Origin: a virus
Reading direction: 5' to 3' (one strand)
Length of the DNA stretch: 64,000 nt
IMG/VR virus record: IMGVR_UViG_3300042890_001190
Span: 1 to 64,000 of that record
Notes under the pieces: model-generated
Told to the model about the DNA's origin: nothing
The model's input: only the letters and a program-made list of their open reading frames with translations
Database searches by the model: none
Shown here: positions 1-8,592 of the stretch, in pieces
How the letters are laid out: each line of letters begins with the position of its first letter
Position numbering within the stretch: position 1 is the stretch's first letter
Position numbers and translations under genes: made by a program

Positions 1-355
1 CAGAGCTGTCGGTATCAACCATGATCATAGAACCAACAAACTTGTCTGTGCCGTTGGTCTTCAGAGCCCACGCAGTGGCAGCAGTCTCGACCACAAACGT
101 GTAGGTAGTACCCACGTTGTTTACAGTGTTAGGGTCTTGGCCGGGGCCAGAGGTCACAGGGTTGGCTGTAGTGTTGATCGCGGGCAGCGTAATAACCAGT
201 GTAGCGTCATTGGTGCGGATAGTCTTGCCAGCGTATGTGGCGACATCCAGAGTCACGGTGTTGGTGCCGTTAGCCAAATTGACAACGGTAGCGGGACCTT
301 GGGAGATGAAGCCAGCCAACGAACGGACTGGGCCTTGGAAAGTAGTCTGAGCCAT
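1..355 (-). CDS. structural (head/decoration-like) protein, truncated by window edge
   Basis: About 118 residues are visible, starting MAQTTFQGPVRSLAGFISQG; the rest lies beyond position 1. The start at 355 is preceded by GAGGAA at good spacing. The sequence is rich in Thr, Val, Asn and Gly without charged helices, as in beta-rich decoration or head-fibre proteins. It follows the major capsid gene on the same strand, after a terminator, so it probably has its own promoter further downstream of that terminator or is read through. No family recognised; structural role is inferred from position and composition. Confidence 0.6.
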   Translation of the reverse strand, partial: MAQTTFQGPVRSLAGFISQGPATVVNLANGTNTVTLDVATYAGKTIRTNDATLVITLPAINTTANPVTSGPGQDPNTVNNVGTTYTFVVETAATAWALKTNGTDKFVGSMIMVDTDSS

Positions 356-451
356 GATGATTCCTCACATGCGAGTTGAGGCGTCCTGTCTGCATGTCGT
401 CGGCCCGGAGCCGTCAGGAACGCCGGATAGTCCGGGTTTAAACAAATATAC

Positions 452-482
452 AGCAAAAGAAAAGGCCCCACAAGGGGGCCTT
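452..482 (-). terminator. rho-independent terminator after major capsid gene
   Basis: Read on the minus strand, AAGGCCCCC-TTGT-GGGGCCTT forms an 8-bp GC-rich stem followed by TTTTCTTTT. It lies 20 nt after the capsid stop codon and would end the head operon transcript there. Confidence 0.85.
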
Positions 483-501
483 CTCAAATAATCCCGAAGG
501 A

Positions 502-1410
502 TTAAGCGCCGGGAGAACCGAACGCGCCGAGGGGATCGCTAACACCAAAAGAATAGCGCTCGCGTGCTTTGTATCTCACGTTGCCGGTGTCGAAGTCCCC
601 GTCCATGGAATTCGCCAGCGGCGAACGAACGAAGTGCTTCAGACCGTTAGGCACGTCAGTCAACAGGAACCAAGCGTTGGTGTCAGTCAAGAAGTTGTTG
701 ACTGTGTAACCACCGGGGATGGAACCGTTGTTCTTGATGGCATTGATATCGTTGTCAGCAGTGCCGACGCGGAGTTCAGTTTCCAGCAAGCGGGTTGCAA
801 CGAATTGCAGCGATGGAGGCACGATCAGCTTCTTGGGCTTAGCTGCGATCAGCAAACCGCGTTCGTCTGTCCAAGCTGCGATTTGAATGACGGCGTTTTC
901 CAACGAAGTCTCGTTCAAATCGGCTGCCGTGGCAGGACGGTTGCTGTTAACGCCACCAGACACCAGAGGGTGAGCAGTCGAGAACAGGGTCACGCCGTCA
1001 CCGTAGGTGGGGCCGCCGGAGAAACCGGTGTTCAAGATTGCAGCAGCTTTGACCTGCTTGGTGTACGCCATACCACGGGCCAGAGCTTTGGTATATCGGC
1101 TGGACAAGCTGTCATACAGGTTGTCTTCGATAGCCTCTTCAGTGATGGAGAAGCCCAAAGCGATGGTCTCGTGGGTGTAGCGAGCTGTGAAAGCTTCCTG
1201 AGCATTGTCATAAGCGATGGCTGCGCCTTCGTTCTTGACAGGAGCTGCGGAGAAGCCGGACAACTTAACTTCCTCTTCAAAGCTACGCTCTGAAGTCTCG
1301 GTCTCGTAGATTTCCTTGTGCTGTTCGCCGTACTTAGCGTACTCCAGACCGAACAAAGCGTTCAAGCCGGGGAGCAATTCTTTCAGCAGTTGTGCGCGTG
1401 AAATAGCCAT
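502..1410 (-). CDS. major capsid protein (Mu gpT-like)
   Basis: 302 residues, the expected size for a major head subunit. The region LFSTAHPLVSGG with following N-rich segment, and PKKLIVPPSLQFVATRLLETE, are typical of Mu-like major head subunit gpT proteins. The N-terminus (MAISRAQLLKELLPGL) is the usual short helical arm. The start has a strong AAGGAG seven bases upstream. It is the last gene of the packaging and head order terS-terL-portal-scaffold-capsid and is followed by a strong terminator. It would assemble on the scaffold gene product encoded upstream. Confidence 0.9.
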   Translation of the reverse strand: MAISRAQLLKELLPGLNALFGLEYAKYGEQHKEIYETETSERSFEEEVKLSGFSAAPVKNEGAAIAYDNAQEAFTARYTHETIALGFSITEEAIEDNLYDSLSSRYTKALARGMAYTKQVKAAAILNTGFSGGPTYGDGVTLFSTAHPLVSGGVNSNRPATAADLNETSLENAVIQIAAWTDERGLLIAAKPKKLIVPPSLQFVATRLLETELRVGTADNDINAIKNNGSIPGGYTVNNFLTDTNAWFLLTDVPNGLKHFVRSPLANSMDGDFDTGNVRYKARERYSFGVSDPLGAFGSPGA

Positions 1411-1420
1411 GATTTACTCC

Positions 1421-2017
1421 TTAGACACCAGTGGTGTTGTTGTACTGGTGTGTGTTGATTTTCACCAACAACTCGGTGAATGTGTCAGCAGCGGTAGCTG
1501 TTTCTGGCACAACGTCGATCACACGGATTGGGATGGTGGCAGTAGTGCCAGCGCCAGTCAAAGTGACGGCGAAAGCAGAATTACCGGTGGTGGTGTTACC
1601 AGCGTTCAGAACGAGCGCAAGGTTAGTGCCAACAACAGTACGGCCAGCGGTGCCCATGGTAGTGCCAGAGGTCACGACAGCGACCTTAAACAGCGCCATT
1701 GGGTCATCAACAACGTAGGCCAGCGCCAGATTGGTGGACGTAGATGCCAGAGCGGGGATGAACTGACCTTGAACGGTTTGGCCGCTCGAGTTCACGTACT
1801 GTCCGCCCATGCACACGCCAACAATGTTGCCAGAGTCAGTTGTGGTGGATTTAACGAGATAGCCGTCACTGTTGATCACAACGGTATCGCCATCAAAAAT
1901 GGCGGTGCCGAAGCCAGCAGCTACGGGAATCTGACGGATTGCACCTGCATACGGCATGCCATCAATACGATTGACTGGTTGCAGACCGAAGGGTGCCGAA
2001 ACGGTGGGGTAAGCCAT
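1421..2017 (-). CDS. capsid-associated structural protein
   Basis: 198 residues. The frame is open further upstream, but that part overlaps the preceding gene; the ATG at 2017 (MAYPTVSAPFGLQPVNRIDG) has GGAG upstream and gives a sensible N-terminus. The protein is Gly/Thr/Val-rich and beta-like, and sits directly before the capsid gene, the common place for a decoration or head-stabilising protein. The opening 'APFGLQPV' with 'G.PY.GA.R.IPVAAG' is familiar from phage head proteins of unknown function. Decoration role is inferred. Confidence 0.75.
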   Translation of the reverse strand: MAYPTVSAPFGLQPVNRIDGMPYAGAIRQIPVAAGFGTAIFDGDTVVINSDGYLVKSTTTDSGNIVGVCMGGQYVNSSGQTVQGQFIPALASTSTNLALAYVVDDPMALFKVAVVTSGTTMGTAGRTVVGTNLALVLNAGNTTTGNSAFAVTLTGAGTTATIPIRVIDVVPETATAADTFTELLVKINTHQYNNTTGV

Positions 2018-2036
2018 GTTTGGACTCCAAAAAAAG

Positions 2037-2498
2037 TTAAGTGCCTCTGCCGAAAGTGACCTTCGTGCTGCGCTCTTTGAAAAGCGGCATACGCGGATCA
2101 TTTTCTCGCATGTAAGCGTTATCCACTGATTGCATCTGCGACTCAGCCTGTTGGGTGTAGTACGCATTCCGCTGCTCGGTGAACTCCACAGGTGTTTTGC
2201 AAAGCAACAAACCTCCAACCTCAATGCTGTCAGTAAAACGGTTTTGGCCGCCACTGAACAATCGCACTTCGGGGTGATCCGATGCCTTAACGGGTTCCCA
2301 TCCTTCTCGCAATTTGCCGGAAACGTTCATGGCGTCATCTTTACCAAGCGTGGCAATCCGAATCCAGCGATAAGCGTAGCCCTCTTCCGGTGTCGGATCA
2401 GGCAAAAGCTGGGGTGGCGTCCATTTTTTTGGACGCTCGGCTGAGTCACGCATTTGCAGAGCACGAGGCTCGCGGTTGTCAAGTTCTGTTTTAGCCAT
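2037..2498 (-). CDS. conserved phage head-region protein
   Basis: 153 residues. Two ATGs are in frame; 2498 has AGGA seven bases upstream whereas 2504 has only one base of spacing, so 2498 is chosen. The protein is hydrophilic, with no membrane segment; features are a proline-rich N-terminal part (PKKWTPPQLLPDPTPEEG) and a repeated Trp/Tyr pattern. It starts just after the scaffold-like gene stop. No function recognised; the position suggests a minor head or maturation role. Confidence 0.7.
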   Translation of the reverse strand: MAKTELDNREPRALQMRDSAERPKKWTPPQLLPDPTPEEGYAYRWIRIATLGKDDAMNVSGKLREGWEPVKASDHPEVRLFSGGQNRFTDSIEVGGLLLCKTPVEFTEQRNAYYTQQAESQMQSVDNAYMRENDPRMPLFKERSTKVTFGRGT

Positions 2499-2500
2499 TT

Positions 2501-3457
2501 TCATTTCCTCATTTCTGCCGCAACTGCACGGGCGTACTGCTCATTCGTCAGTCCCAACCGCTTAGCGAGTTCCACCTGCGTTTTTGTCAGCACGATCTTT
2601 TTAGGCGCTGTGCTGCGTGTCGCTGGTGCAACAACATTCGATCTTTTCGGAGAAGGATTAGCATCCTCCGAGGTTTCAGTTTCACTGGACTCGAACGCAT
2701 CCGGAAAAACTTGTTTCATACGGGCGTCAATGCGCTCGTAGTATTCTTTCGATGACGGCGTAATTCCAGATTTAGCCAGCTTGTTGTGGAACCCCAATGC
2801 AAAGCTGGTCATCTCGTCGTCACTGCCAAACCATGTGTTTTTTTCTGTCCATTCTTGAGTTTTCGCATCAAGTCTGGGCCGAACTGGTTCAGCGGTAGGT
2901 ATTTGTACCTGTTTTTCTTCGGTTTGTACAGGTGCTGGCCGAAAATTGTTTACACGCTCGGCTTTCATCTTCACTACCGTCATCTCTTCTTGAGCTGCCG
3001 TTAGTGCATCTGCATCACCGCTTTCGTACGCTTCTTTGAATTTTCGCTTAGCCTGCTCCATCTCGTTGGCTACAACTTTCTTAGCCTGCTCGAGTAGGGC
3101 GCTTTGACCTTGGTGCAAGGAACCTTTGAGTTTTTTGTTCTCCTCAATGATTTGCTGGGTAAGCTTTACAGCTTCTTCGCGCTCGCGCAAGGCAGCCTCT
3201 TTGGCTCTGCGTTCTTCGTGGTAGCCTTTTGTAAAATGTTGAATGCGCTTGCGCACACCTTCGTCATACTTAGATAGCTCTTCGTCGGTTACATCCTTAG
3301 GGGCTTCTTCCATGGGCTTTCGGCCACGGTCCTGCTCAGGAGTGTCATCAATAATCTCAACTTCTGGTTCAGCTTCTACAACCTTGGAGCCAGCACGAGA
3401 TTGTTTTTCTTCCACCTCATCGGGGAAAGTAAATTCAGTTTTGTCGAGTTCAGCCAT
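2501..3457 (-). CDS. scaffolding-like protein
   Basis: 318 residues, very acidic and charged. Residues ~90-175 form a long predicted coiled coil with repeated K/E/A/Q heptads; the C-terminal third has PKKIVLTKTQVELAKRLGL followed by NEQYARAVAAEMRK, a short basic helical tail. An acidic coiled-coil protein with a helical capsid-binding tail, placed between portal and capsid genes, fits a procapsid scaffold. No protease domain is visible. The call rests on architecture and position. Confidence 0.72.
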   Translation of the reverse strand: MAELDKTEFTFPDEVEEKQSRAGSKVVEAEPEVEIIDDTPEQDRGRKPMEEAPKDVTDEELSKYDEGVRKRIQHFTKGYHEERRAKEAALREREEAVKLTQQIIEENKKLKGSLHQGQSALLEQAKKVVANEMEQAKRKFKEAYESGDADALTAAQEEMTVVKMKAERVNNFRPAPVQTEEKQVQIPTAEPVRPRLDAKTQEWTEKNTWFGSDDEMTSFALGFHNKLAKSGITPSSKEYYERIDARMKQVFPDAFESSETETSEDANPSPKRSNVVAPATRSTAPKKIVLTKTQVELAKRLGLTNEQYARAVAAEMRK

Positions 3458-3466
3458 GGTGTCTCC

Positions 3467-3868
3467 TTAAACGCGCTGAATGCCGCGAGGGTCTTCGACC
3501 ACAGCCTCAACAGAATCATCATTGATGATCCTCCACTCGGTTCCGTGAATTTTCATTCGCGTTCCAGTGTTTGGGCGCACGATGATGAAATCACCTACCT
3601 TGCAGCTTGGGCCGCTAGGGAAGCGCTTCTCATCTTTAAACGCATCTGGGCCAACCTTCGCCACAAATAGTACGGATGACAGCAGTTCTTCATACTGCAT
3701 TGTCTGGCTGGCCTTAAGTAGGCCGCCCTCGTACTCTTCTTTGGCTTCTGGAAGCATGCACAGAAGGTGATAAGTGGCGGGTTCTGGAATCTGTGTGGCT
3801 TTATCCTCAACAGTTTTGTTGAGTAGGCCAGACAGATCAACCGCCTGAACATCAAAGTTAGTCGTCAT
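3467..3868 (-). CDS. GroES-like co-chaperonin
   Basis: 133 residues. The N-terminal half has PEPATYHLLCMLPEAKEEYEGG, matching the Cpn10 opening strand and mobile-loop start (GDRVLVKP...E..T.GG). The C-terminal half has GDFIIVRPNTGTRMKIHG and then EWRIINDDSVEAVVED, matching the Cpn10 pattern GD.V.f..yaGtevk.dG.ey.....ddI.AvvE. Phage co-chaperonins such as T4 gp31 replace GroES on host GroEL so that capsid protein can be folded. The place between portal and scaffold supports that role. It overlaps the upstream gene by 11 nt. Confidence 0.8.
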   Translation of the reverse strand: MTTNFDVQAVDLSGLLNKTVEDKATQIPEPATYHLLCMLPEAKEEYEGGLLKASQTMQYEELLSSVLFVAKVGPDAFKDEKRFPSGPSCKVGDFIIVRPNTGTRMKIHGTEWRIINDDSVEAVVEDPRGIQRV

Positions 3869-4055
3869 TGTCGTCTTTCAGTTTACGCACGAGGTCGCCA
3901 ATTTCACGCTGTGCGGTCTGGAGACCTCGGATGACCCCGCACAACTCCCGGTATTGGGCGTAGTCTTTCGACTGTCCCGCTACCAAAGCCTCTGAATGAC
4001 TTTTGACATACTCCTCAATTTTCTTGTTGAGAAGTTCCAAGATTTTATTGTCCAT
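3858..4055 (-). CDS. small helical protein, unknown
   Basis: 65 residues, highly charged and predicted all-helical (MDNKILELLNKKIEEYVKSH). It begins two bases after the portal stop codon and overlaps the co-chaperonin start, so it is translated as part of the head operon. No family recognised. Its conserved placing beside the portal gene suggests a head-assembly helper. Confidence 0.65.
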   Translation of the reverse strand: MDNKILELLNKKIEEYVKSHSEALVAGQSKDYAQYRELCGVIRGLQTAQREIGDLVRKLKDDNDD

Positions 4056-4057
4056 TT

Positions 4058-6640
4058 TTAGTTCCCCGACGGTTTAGCAGTCGGTTTTGGTTGTTGAAAA
4101 GCACGTTCGGCATGGTTCAGTTTTTGCGCGTGAATTTGACCGCCGTGCGCCATTTTTTGCTGGACTTGGGCTTGCTGCATTGCGGCTTGCTGCTGGCCTT
4201 GAGCTTGCTGCTGTTGGGCCTGAGCTTGCGCCTGCTGCAAGGCCTGCTGCTTTGCTGCCATCTCCATGGCGTGGGCCTCTTGCATTTGGGAAATTTCCAT
4301 CTGCATTCTTTGCGCGGCCATCATTGGGTCTTGCCCGGATTTCTGAGCGGCCTCTTGAGCCTTAAGGCCAAGCTCTTCTGCGCGAATTTGCAGGTCGCCT
4401 TGGGCTTTCAGTTTCTTGATTTCCACTTCTTGCATCTTGATCTGCAACTCTTGCTGCTGCATCTGAATCAATGGGTCTTGCGCCTGCTGTTGGGCCTGTT
4501 GTTGAGCAACCTGACCCTTGCTTTGCGCCAGCACTTGCTGAGATGCTTGAGCCACAAGACGGGACAACTGCACCTCAACATCCTCTGGCAAGTCTTCATC
4601 AGGCTTGGGCATAGGTACGCCCAACTGCTCTTCAACCTTCTTGCGGTAGGAAAATGCCAAGTGCTCTGAGACGTGAGCCATGATCTCGGCTTGCATCTTT
4701 TGGGCTTGTGGGTTTTGCCCAATCTGCGCCGCCATCAACGGGTCTTGCATCAAAGCCATATGAACTGCGATGTGTGCGTCATGGTCTTGGTAAATAAACG
4801 CCTTGGTGGGCTTTCCGTTTAAGAAGGCCATGTTCTCGCTCACCGGATCGCGTGGCTTCATGTCGTCTTCAATCGGAACAAGCTTGTCTGCGTTGCGCAC
4901 ACCCAACACTTCAATCATCTGACGGTGCAACTGCGGCAGGTCATAAATTTGCGGCGCACTTTGCGACAACTGGATCACAGCTTGGTACTGCATGATCCTT
5001 TGGGCCATGGTCGAGCTGTTGGGGTCCGACACTGGAATAACTTCCACCATGTCGTAGTCTTCCCGCTTAGCCATGCGGTCGCCGCCTTGTGGCTCGTACT
5101 CATACTCACTTGGGGTGTTGTCCCGGATGATCTCTTTGAGGAGCTTAAACTCCTGTTTCATCGAATAGTGGACACGCGCTTGGACGGCGCTCATGGTTTT
5201 GAGCTGTCTCTCAAGCAAAGCCAGAGTCGTGCCGACAGGAGAGTTGGCACTCATGTCGCTGATGTTCATGTCAGCAATAGAACCAAGGCGTCTGCCTTCT
5301 TCTGTGATGCGCTCCAACAACGCAGCCAGAACTTGGCTTGGCTCCTTATATGGCAGCGGCATGATGTTGTCGCGCACTGTGCCACCGGGCACATCCACAT
5401 CTCGCCACTCACCCGGGGCGATTGGAGTGTCGTCTCCCTTGATCCTCAAGCCACGAGACTTTAAGCCGCCGGGTAGGTTGGACAGGGTTCCTGCATCCAC
5501 CAACTGGCGGATCAGGGATGTGCCTGCACGAGCATAGCCGCCGATCAGGTGGATGTAGCCAAAGCCATACGCACCGAATCCGGGCACGTAGTCATATTGA
5601 ACAAAATGCTGGCGCTTGAGTTTCTTGGGGTCTTTCTCGTTCCAGTTGCGGTACACCGACAGAACTTTGTTTGTACCCTTGTCGATGGTGACGATGTAAG
5701 GAAGAGCAATCTCATCCTCGTCCTCATATCCGGGCATGTCGTAGTCCACTTGAATCTCAAGGAACTGGTAACGCTCATCATCTGTTACTGAGTAGCCCTG
5801 CTCTTCGGCTTTCTTTTTTTCCACGTCGTTGTGGATCATGACGGGCTCACCCAGCTCTACATCACGGTAGAAGCCTGCGACCTGAAGCTTGCGAACATCG
5901 TTCTTGGTCTTGCGCATCACATGGGTCACTCGTTCTGCTGAGCGAGCACCAGAGGAGCCATAGGGAATAACGATGTCCTCTGCAGGACAGAAGATAGACA
6001 CTTGACGGCCAAGGTTGGGATCGAAGTAAACCTTCTTGAAGGCAGAACCTGCCAGACCCAAATTGAACAGCATGCGCTCATGCTCTGGGCGGTACTCGGG
6101 CATCCCGTCAACCAACTGGAAGTTCATGTCGGCACGAACACGTTCAGCCGCGTCTTCCTTCATCTTGTCGATTGCACCAATGATCTGCGTCTTGACTGGC
6201 CCTTGAGCGGGGAATGTCTCGATGATGGTCTCGGACTGGAACCTCACTGCGGCTTCAGTCAAGAGTGTGGAGAAAACTCCGCAGGCACCAGTCCAAGGCT
6301 CGGTGCGCTCTTCATACTTCATGCCAAGAACCTCAAGGCCCCTGACATACATCTCTACCCAGTCCTTGCGAGAAGCGATGTCGGACTCAACCTCGCCAAC
6401 CAAGTCAGAGCCAAGCTTTTCTAGCTCACCCTCGTCCATGAATTCAGCCAAGTTGGCATCAAAATCAGGCTCATCGTCTTCTGGCATCAGATCAATGGCA
6501 ATGCCATCAATCCCAATTTCAAGACCTTCCGGGTCTTCAATCATGATCTCAACCGCAGGGGTGTCGTCCTGCACAATGTCTGAGAAATCAAGACCCTCTG
6601 GGGCCTGTGCGAGGGATGAAACCATGCTGCTCGTTGCCAT
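4058..6640 (-). CDS. portal protein
   Basis: 860 residues, large for a portal because of a long Gln-rich tail. Residues ~110-140 carry WTGACGVFSTLLTEAAVRFQ, and ~330-410 carry QYDYVPGFGAYGFGYIHLIGG and GTSLIRQLVDAGTLSNLPGG, typical of podovirus-like portal/head-tail connectors. Residues ~690-850 are a coiled coil nearly made of Q, A and M. The acidic N-terminal 80 residues look disordered. The product forms the dodecameric DNA gate at one capsid vertex. It follows terL by 8 nt. Confidence 0.9.
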   Translation of the reverse strand: MATSSMVSSLAQAPEGLDFSDIVQDDTPAVEIMIEDPEGLEIGIDGIAIDLMPEDDEPDFDANLAEFMDEGELEKLGSDLVGEVESDIASRKDWVEMYVRGLEVLGMKYEERTEPWTGACGVFSTLLTEAAVRFQSETIIETFPAQGPVKTQIIGAIDKMKEDAAERVRADMNFQLVDGMPEYRPEHERMLFNLGLAGSAFKKVYFDPNLGRQVSIFCPAEDIVIPYGSSGARSAERVTHVMRKTKNDVRKLQVAGFYRDVELGEPVMIHNDVEKKKAEEQGYSVTDDERYQFLEIQVDYDMPGYEDEDEIALPYIVTIDKGTNKVLSVYRNWNEKDPKKLKRQHFVQYDYVPGFGAYGFGYIHLIGGYARAGTSLIRQLVDAGTLSNLPGGLKSRGLRIKGDDTPIAPGEWRDVDVPGGTVRDNIMPLPYKEPSQVLAALLERITEEGRRLGSIADMNISDMSANSPVGTTLALLERQLKTMSAVQARVHYSMKQEFKLLKEIIRDNTPSEYEYEPQGGDRMAKREDYDMVEVIPVSDPNSSTMAQRIMQYQAVIQLSQSAPQIYDLPQLHRQMIEVLGVRNADKLVPIEDDMKPRDPVSENMAFLNGKPTKAFIYQDHDAHIAVHMALMQDPLMAAQIGQNPQAQKMQAEIMAHVSEHLAFSYRKKVEEQLGVPMPKPDEDLPEDVEVQLSRLVAQASQQVLAQSKGQVAQQQAQQQAQDPLIQMQQQELQIKMQEVEIKKLKAQGDLQIRAEELGLKAQEAAQKSGQDPMMAAQRMQMEISQMQEAHAMEMAAKQQALQQAQAQAQQQQAQGQQQAAMQQAQVQQKMAHGGQIHAQKLNHAERAFQQPKPTAKPSGN

Positions 6641-6648
6641 ATTTGATC

Positions 6649-8163
6649 CTAATAGAATGCGGCTCTACGCCGAAAGGACAAAGGTTCGTCCTGCTCGTCG
6701 GATTCTAGTCTCAAGAACCCGCCTTGTCGAAATCTGGTGATAGCCATAACAGCCGTGTCAGCCAAGTCATCGTGGGCCGCGTTAGGGAAAGCCGCCATCT
6801 GATCAATCACTTCTCTGGCCCATCTGGTATCCGGTGCCCACACCTTGCCAGCTTGGAAAATAGCAGACACCGTATTCATCCGGGCGATCTTGTCGTTAGA
6901 CTGCTGACGTGTACCCCGACTTGGGGTGTACCCCCGGATAAAAATGTCGGCCTGCTGGTTCAACTCTTGGATCAATGAAGCACCTGCAGCCTTGGCTTCA
7001 ATGATGCAGTCATCCGGCTCCCACTCTAAATAGTGAGCCCGAGCTTTTTCCTTGAGCTCAGGAAACTCCATCCGTTTTTGAAAGGCATCAAGCAAGATTA
7101 TGTTCGCGTTGTTCGGGTCCTCATCCATATAGAACACACCCCAAGTGGTACAGGCCGAAAAGTCGGACCGTTCGTTTTTTGTAAACGCCGTGTCCCATGC
7201 TTGGATGATGAACTCACACCTCGGCGGATCATCCCTCTCCCAGATTTTCCACCAGTCGCGCTTAACAATAGCCCCCTCTTCACCGGTAGGCTGCTGCTGG
7301 TACTGCGCATTCCACTTGGCCGGAGCCAATTCTTCCTTAAGTGCCTCAAGGAGTTCAAGGGACCAGAACTCAGGCCATAAGGGATTACCAGAGGGAAGAA
7401 TGGCCGGGAACTCAATCACCCTCCACTCGTCCGTCTTGTTTCTCTCGCCCGCTTCCTTCAAGACTCTCCCAATGAGGTCGTTCTCACTCCAGCGGGTCGC
7501 AATAATGATGATCGCCCCATTAGGCTGAAGTCGCTGACGCGGGCCAGAGGTGTACCACTCATACGCCTTGTCATATATAGAAGGGTCATGCGCCGCTAAA
7601 GTCGCCTCTCCTTCAGTATGAGGATCGTCAATGATGACCAAATCCGCTCCACGGCCAGTCATCGTTCCACCTACACCAATGGCAAAGTATTCCCCCACCT
7701 CATTTACAGCCCACCGGCCAGCCGACTTCGAGTCCTGCCGAATGTTCGTGCTCGGAAACACCTCGTGGTACTGCTCACTCATCACCAAGTTCCTGACCTT
7801 ACGTCCGAAACCAACAGCCAGTTCGCCAGTGTTCGACGCCTGCATCACCTTCTTGTCAGGAAATTTCCCTAGAAACCAAGCCGGCAACATATAAGAACCA
7901 AACTCAGACTTCGTGTGCCGTGGCGGCATAGAAATTGCTAGGCGCTTTAACTTTCCCGAGGCTATATCCTCAAACGCTTTAGCCACAACCGCATGATGCC
8001 GCCCATGGATAAACCCCGGCCACATCTTCCGGACAAAAGCCATAAATGACGCTTGGCACTTCTCCCTCTCCACCGCAGCCTTGTACTCAGCCACCTGCTC
8101 CATCAGCTTCTCCTGCTCATGAATCGGCAACTGCGCTATCAACGCCTCCAAGTTCTCGTTCAC
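6649..8163 (-). CDS. terL: terminase large subunit
   Basis: 504 residues, normal length. The ATPase domain has a P-loop-like motif SMPPRHTKSE (residues 78-87) and Walker B LVIIDDP (175-181). The C-terminal RNase H-like nuclease has AWDTAFTKNERSD (~310) and the final acidic motif NAAHDDLADT (~470). It cuts concatemers and powers DNA packaging through the portal. The start is GTG in a GTGA overlap with the preceding gene, with AAGGAG upstream. Confidence 0.95.
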   Translation of the reverse strand: MNENLEALIAQLPIHEQEKLMEQVAEYKAAVEREKCQASFMAFVRKMWPGFIHGRHHAVVAKAFEDIASGKLKRLAISMPPRHTKSEFGSYMLPAWFLGKFPDKKVMQASNTGELAVGFGRKVRNLVMSEQYHEVFPSTNIRQDSKSAGRWAVNEVGEYFAIGVGGTMTGRGADLVIIDDPHTEGEATLAAHDPSIYDKAYEWYTSGPRQRLQPNGAIIIIATRWSENDLIGRVLKEAGERNKTDEWRVIEFPAILPSGNPLWPEFWSLELLEALKEELAPAKWNAQYQQQPTGEEGAIVKRDWWKIWERDDPPRCEFIIQAWDTAFTKNERSDFSACTTWGVFYMDEDPNNANIILLDAFQKRMEFPELKEKARAHYLEWEPDDCIIEAKAAGASLIQELNQQADIFIRGYTPSRGTRQQSNDKIARMNTVSAIFQAGKVWAPDTRWAREVIDQMAAFPNAAHDDLADTAVMAITRFRQGGFLRLESDEQDEPLSFRRRAAFY

Positions 8164-8444
8164 TCAAGCTCCTTCAAGTTCTTGTAATTCACCCAAGCCG
8201 GACGTATCGTCCTTCCCACCCCATCCATCTTCTTCACAACCCCCAACTTCACCAACCTCTCAACAATCTTCACCGTACTCCCCATCCCCATCTTCCCCCT
8301 CACATACGCTATATCCCGTATGGTCGGCGAAAACCCATACTTCTTCCACCACTCATCAATCACCATAAACACTTCCTTCTGCGCCGGACTCATACCCATC
8401 TCCATACACTCATCCCTCGTAGGATCGCTACGCCGAATTTTCAT
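8160..8444 (-). CDS. LexA-type winged-helix DNA-binding protein
   Basis: 94 residues from the ATG at 8444; the frame is open upstream but that part covers a repeat element and runs into terS. The core MSPAQKEVFMVIDEWWKKYG, then FSPTIRDIA and STVKIVERLVKLGVVKKMDG, matches the LexA N-terminal domain (recognition helix plus wing). There is no S24 peptidase domain, so it could not self-cleave. It sits between terS and terL, an unusual place for a regulator, and could control late genes. A longer form from 8510 is possible. Confidence 0.75.
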   Translation of the reverse strand: MKIRRSDPTRDECMEMGMSPAQKEVFMVIDEWWKKYGFSPTIRDIAYVRGKMGMGSTVKIVERLVKLGVVKKMDGVGRTIRPAWVNYKNLKELE

Positions 8445-8449
8445 GTCCC

Positions 8450-8458
8450 TGTGGATAA
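8450..8458 (-). promoter_or_regulatory. DnaA-box-like 9-mer (TTATCCACA)
   Basis: The minus strand reads TTATCCACA, an exact consensus DnaA box, six bases before the start of the LexA-like gene and next to an A-run and the inverted-repeat element. A single 9-mer can occur by chance in 64 kb, so the functional claim is weak. Confidence 0.3.
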
Positions 8459-8468
8459 CTTTTTTTAC

Positions 8469-8490
8469 GCAACCTCCACGAATAGGTTGC
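8469..8490 (-). repeat. dispersed inverted-repeat element, copy 1
   Basis: On the minus strand, GCAACCT-ATTCGTGG-AGGTTGC: a 7-bp perfect stem with an 8-nt loop. The 22-nt core is identical to copy 2 (19384-19405) and 20/22 identical to copy 3 (29242-29263). It lies in the gap between terS and the LexA-like gene. There is no T-run directly after it, so it does not look like a simple terminator. Confidence 0.8.
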
Positions 8491-8592
8491 CGCGTTGTTT
8501 TCGTAATCATCTGGACATTCCAACTAGAACTATTTATCTCATCACGTTTTTTGCAGGACTGCCTATTTTTTAAGCAATATACCCCCCGTGGG

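Noticed and set aside
1316-2059. Long plus-strand frames antisense to the capsid genes
   Set aside because: Mirror the codon pattern of real minus-strand genes with recognisable products; no start signals.
8046-8573. 175-codon plus-strand frame antisense to terL and the LexA-like gene
   Set aside because: Pro/His/Thr-rich shadow of well-supported minus-strand genes; no ribosome site.
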